From contig LUGG01000013.1 in the NCBI GenBank assembly GCA_001683735.1, positions 930,001 to 994,000 on the forward strand: DNA of 64,000 nucleotides, given 5' to 3'. The DNA comes from Grifola frondosa (Eukaryota; Basidiomycota; Agaricomycetes; Polyporales; Grifolaceae). The notes beneath the pieces are model-generated. The model searched no databases. It was not told the origin of the DNA and was given only the letters and a program-made list of their open reading frames with translations. The translations under genes and the position numbers were made by a program. Below, piece by piece: positions 60,028 through 64,000 of the stretch. The stretch's first letter is position 1; every line of letters begins with the position of its first letter.

Positions 60028-61033
60028 GCCTGTCCAGAGGGCGATGCGGATTGCGAGGTTACGATTTGTATTTGTTGTTGACTATGTGCTGCGTGATCTC
60101 TGGCTACTTTGCATGAATTGAATGGACTTTGTTTTATTTACACTGCGATGATTAGTATTTGAGTGTGTACATCTGTATCCACATGTCGAAGCGACACCCT
60201 GTGGGATGTGGCTGTCTGATGTCTCGAAGGTCGAGGCAATCTAGGGCAATCTACCTCCTGCCACAAATTTATAAGTACTTGTCATACTCTCAGCGAATCC
60301 AATGGTGAGACTGATGTTTTTTCGCTCTTCATTCTTGGGATGGTGAGCCAATGTTATGTGAAGATGTCTTATTTATGCCTCAAACTTGGAAGTGGCTACA
60401 ACTCGCTATCGCCTTGGTCAGATGTCTCCTAGTATGTCTGCTACCGTGAATCAAAGGGGTCAACGAAACGAGTACGCTCGTGCGTGCTGTAGTCGTTTTA
60501 AGTTGAACAGACCGTAAACACGTTGGGGCGTGTGCGGCCGCATTTTGAGGAAATTAAGCGTCTATCTGTGGTTTCGCTTGGTTTGACGGCTTATACCAGA
60601 ACATTTATATTAATTATTCTTTGGAAAGTTGTAGCATGCAAGCCAAGCTGTTCATTATCTTTTACTTGATTTGGAAGGATGATTGCCTTGGTTGAATATA
60701 TTCCGAATCGAGCGCCCGACTGTAACAATTTCAGAAGAGCGTGCGGCGTTTGAATCTCTCTGTGAAAGCAGCGTCACAATGATCTTGACGCGTGTGCACC
60801 CTACATGCTACTCAGCGCTCAGCGCTGAAACGTTGAAGGATGCGTCGAAACACGGTATTAATCTGCATCGCTTACTCCTCAAGTCTCTCTTGTGGCTGCC
60901 GCGATGTGCTCACGAATGAATGTAAACGTGTTGCGAGAAGTAACAAGAAAATACAGATTGCAAGTCCCCTTTAAATCAAGAAAATCCGTGTCCTCCGTGG
61001 TCCAGACTTCCATGCTGCCTGAATGGTATTATT
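60028..61033. other. Convergent intergenic stretch
   Basis: 3' flanks of the two pepsin-fold genes. No frame with a known domain; no repeat seen. Confidence 0.45.
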
Positions 61034-62578
61034 CTACGCCAAGGCTGCAAAGCCAACGGCATCTTGGTCAAAAGAGAAGGCTGTGTAGACGTTCTTCATG
61101 AAGCTGTGCGACTAGAATCAGATAACAGTTGAGAGAAACGTGAAAATTCGGGCTTTACCTGTCGCCGAGGAGCCAAACGTTGTTGCCAAGCCCGAGATCC
61201 TGGCCGGCAAGAGCACCTACACATTGGCCGGAGCCGCTAGAAGTCTCGCCAAGGTTAAAGCTAAAAGACGCAACGAGTAGATGAGTCAGACCAACAGTGA
61301 TATGCACTTGTTACAGAGAACTCACTTCGCCGCACTGATCGCCCAGTTCTGGCCGCCCCAGCTGAAAGAAACACTGGGCACCGAGGTGCAGGGGAAGGAG
61401 TAGTACCCGTTCGCTGAATCATATACCGCCGAACCAGGCACCTTCGAATAGAGAGTCTTGATGGCGGACGGTGGGCCGTACATGATGGTGGTGCCGCTGT
61501 CGATGATGGTCTCGAAGTTGGAGACGGCGGACGTGGAGCCGACGTATGCGGTGGCACCGGGTATCTGCCAGAAACCCGTGGAGGTATCAATATCGTGGTA
61601 CTCGATGGATCCGCTGTACAGAGCGCTGTCCGTGCCGCCAAGGTAGAGCTCGGAACCGGAGGAGGCAAGCTTGAAACCGAAGACGCCCTGCTGAACACTA
61701 CCCTGAGAAATGGCAGTATTGAAGAAAGGGTTCTGAAAGAAGGCGGATTAAGCTTCGAATGTTATACAGGATGGACAACGCATACCTCGCCCAAGTTGGA
61801 AATGGCAGGATAGGCTAATCCGAGGATACCGTCGATCGGGTCGTTCGCAAATGAGCTGGAAAGCGTAGTCACAGGAGAGAAGTACTGTTGGGTAACCTCC
61901 ACCCCGCCACATTTACTAATACGACAATATAAGTATCATACGATGATGAACTCGAATGATGCTCACCGGTGTCGGTATAGACTGGGCCAGAGACAGTGGA
62001 ACCATCACCATACTGAATGCTGAACGTACCACTTTGCTTGACGCTAGTGGAAGAAGATGAAGCCTGATATTTATTCTTTTTAGTGCAGGTCGAGCTGGTG
62101 CACGATGAGGACGGAACCCAGAGGTCGGACGAGCCAGTGTCGAAGTCGATGAGGAAGCTCTGACCGGGCGTACCAATGGAGATCGTGCCGGCCCACTCAA
62201 CGTCACCGTCCTCGTCAGTCAGAGACTCTGACTGGCGCCTCCTGAGCGACTGGGGCACGGTGGCGAGAGGCTTGATCTCAGCACCTTCCTTGAAGGCCTG
62301 GTGGCCAACATTGCGCTCGAGGTTAATCAGGTTCGCTCGGTGCTTACTGTAATGCGGAGCATGAGGTGAGTGTGATAACGCTGCAAATGAGATACCGAGA
62401 CGTACTTGATGGTTTTGGCTGTCTGGATGATAGCCTTCTCGAGGTCGAAAGTGCCGTCAGCCTTGGTCAAGGCCCCACGCTTCTCGAGAGGGATACGGAT
62501 GCCCGTCGTCTGCGTAATGGGGCTCGCAGAAGCGAGGAGCGCGAGTGCGACGGTGAGCAGGGTAGCCTTGCAGAACAT
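61034..62578 (-). CDS. Secreted aspartic protease, polyporopepsin-like (A1), one frame break
   Basis: Six exons: 62406-62578, 61967-62346, 61786-61915, 61326-61732, 61159-61260 and 61034-61103. A signal peptide (MFCKATLLTVALALLASASP) and a propeptide (HRANLINLERNVGHQAF) precede the mature enzyme. Both catalytic loops are complete: FDTGSSDLWVPSS and IIDSGTTIMYGPP. Other marks are the flap region IQYGDGSTVSG, DGILGLAYP, ALAGQDLGLG and the closing FMKNVYTAFSFDQ. The family comprises acid endopeptidases secreted by wood- and litter-decaying basidiomycetes for protein breakdown. One base is missing near 61908-61910 in exon 3, between DTVN and GGVEVTQQYF. The enzyme is otherwise intact, so this is probably a sequence error. 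Confidence 0.9.
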
Positions 62579-64000
62579 GGCGTGCGTTGAGAGTGGAAGT
62601 GAAAGAGACTGAAGAGACTGTGAGAGGCAGGACTCGAAGAGGGCCTGATGGAGTGCAGCGATGGATAGGCAGGCTTAAATGCGGTTGTGGAGTCGGTTAC
62701 CACATGCTTCCATGGCATGGTCCATGCTGCTACGAAGGTGATTCATCTTCAGATAGAGGCAAGACATTGACGCGAATGTCATGGAATCATCCGTTGCAAT
62801 CATCCATAATGCTTCCTCCGACAGTGGTCCCAGCGTCCCATTATGATCGTAGTAGTGTGAGGACACAGCACCTCGGACGGAAGCTCGTGCAGCCATACGC
62901 TACACTCGGGCGGCTGAATGACTGGACTATCCAACGTGTGGCAGCTCCCGTCACCCGTGTTGTTGCTAGCGGCAAATAAGTTTTGATTACTCGTCGCTGC
63001 TGAACAGTGAAGGCTAAGCTATCGGGCTCTTTGCCGGTGGTCACGGTCAGTGATCGAGAGCTCATCATTTCCGCACGCACGTGGATCCACGATTCGCCAA
63101 TATTGTTACTGCTCCGAGTCGACAACGCGATAGCGATATCTCTCTTGATGCTAGCCGTGCGGCATGTACAGCCTGAGTAGGGTTATCAGCGAGGTCATCT
63201 TCAAGTTCGTAGCTACAAGCACTGCTCGGGACGTGGTCAACTCAACTCGATGCCCGAACAGCTTCTCTATGATGAGTTCTTCCACCATGTGATGTTGCCT
63301 AGGCACCCTACAGCACCGTCTCAGTAGATCTCAGTCCTGCATACTCGACATGCGGAATGCTGCGTAGTGCAGATAATCACATGGCGGAAAGCAGCACCTT
63401 TTCGACATGTCTATCCACGTGCAAAATTCATGTTCTGCCCCAGTGACATCGTTTCATACGTCGGAACTTGGAGGTGGCCGTGGTGAGACCATATGCTTTT
63501 TCGAACATGAGAGAAGTTATCAGCTGGTGCCAATGCGACGAATGTGCAAAATGGAGGTGCGTGATCAGCCGAGATACGTCTGGCGTCTGATCAGGTCTGA
63601 TCGTTGCGCCATCTACAATTATTTCCGTGTCGTACCAGGTCTATTTGGAAATTACGCGGAGTTAATGTCGCAACTCCGTACATGCTCCGTGTTCAGCTCA
63701 CTAGCAAAGTGGTCCTTGGTCATTCAGCGCTCTCTCGGCGATAATTCCAACCCTCTTTTGTCCTAGATGTCGCCGTACCACTTATCTGAGACCTCAGACG
63801 ATGTATATGATACACCCTTTATATCACCTGTCGGTTTAAGGCATGATTGCTAACATGACTAGTGCTGCAGCATCTCCACAGGGCGACACAAACCCCAGGG
63901 TACTCCCGAAATTTACTGCAGAAAGATTACTGGCCTTCACCCGCGTGCAGCTCCTTCACCTATGACAGATTTCACGTTGTGTTTTATGGAGCGACAATCG
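62579..64000. other. Right-end stretch, no gene seen
   Basis: Upstream sequence of the aspartic protease gene and the window edge. The plus-strand frame at 63407-63766 has no family signature. No repeat or RNA gene was recognised. Confidence 0.45.

Overview
This is a nuclear genome window from a mushroom-forming basidiomycete (Agaricomycetes). The genes are split by many short GT-AG introns, mostly 48-65 nt. Several families are typical of that group: a Plavaka-type CACTA transposase, a DUF6698 protein, a BTB/POZ protein of the basidiomycete type, several WOPR (Gti1/Pac2) factors, polyporopepsin-like protease and ML/NPC2-like lipid-binding genes. No bacterial, organellar, rRNA, tRNA or CRISPR feature was found. 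All splice sites given are read by eye from donor/acceptor motifs and reading-frame continuity.

Layout. 0-6 kb: the 3' end of a glycolipid-transfer (HET-C2/GLTP) gene, a gene-poor stretch, and WOPR gene 1. 6-11.7 kb: no convincing gene. 11.7-17.5 kb: a cytosolic LysM-domain gene, a BTB gene, a three-copy tandem repeat of about 0.4 kb per unit, and a bZIP regulator of the Cys-3/MetR type. 19-20 kb: the spliceosome factor CWC24. 21.5-28.5 kb: a Plavaka-like DNA transposon with a decayed transposase on the minus strand and a divergent DUF6698 gene on the plus strand. 30-44 kb: a housekeeping block of a C2H2 factor, PPG1-type phosphatase, CRAL-TRIO (Sec14-like) protein, Vps3844 protein, TFIIA large subunit (TOA1), a small coiled protein and an F-box protein. 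45-50.7 kb: two more WOPR genes on the minus strand, separated by about 3 kb of GC-rich sequence. 51.7-56.1 kb: a tandem array of four ML/NPC2-like copies, one intact, one nearly so and two decayed. 57.9-62.6 kb: a membrane-anchored pepsin-fold protein with altered catalytic motifs and a classical secreted aspartic protease, convergently arranged.

The most interesting points are the three dispersed WOPR regulators (one with its KWHL segment out of frame), the ML/NPC2-like array in several stages of decay, the probable pseudoprotease beside a normal pepsin-like enzyme, and the paired genes of the Plavaka element.

One property affects every gene model: many conserved genes carry reading-frame breaks, nearly all equal to the loss of one base and often in short homopolymers. 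At least 13 such sites lie in nine non-transposon genes, including genes expected to be essential (TOA1, CWC24). Uncorrected single-base deletions in the assembly are the simplest explanation; real decay is likely only for the transposon and some ML copies.
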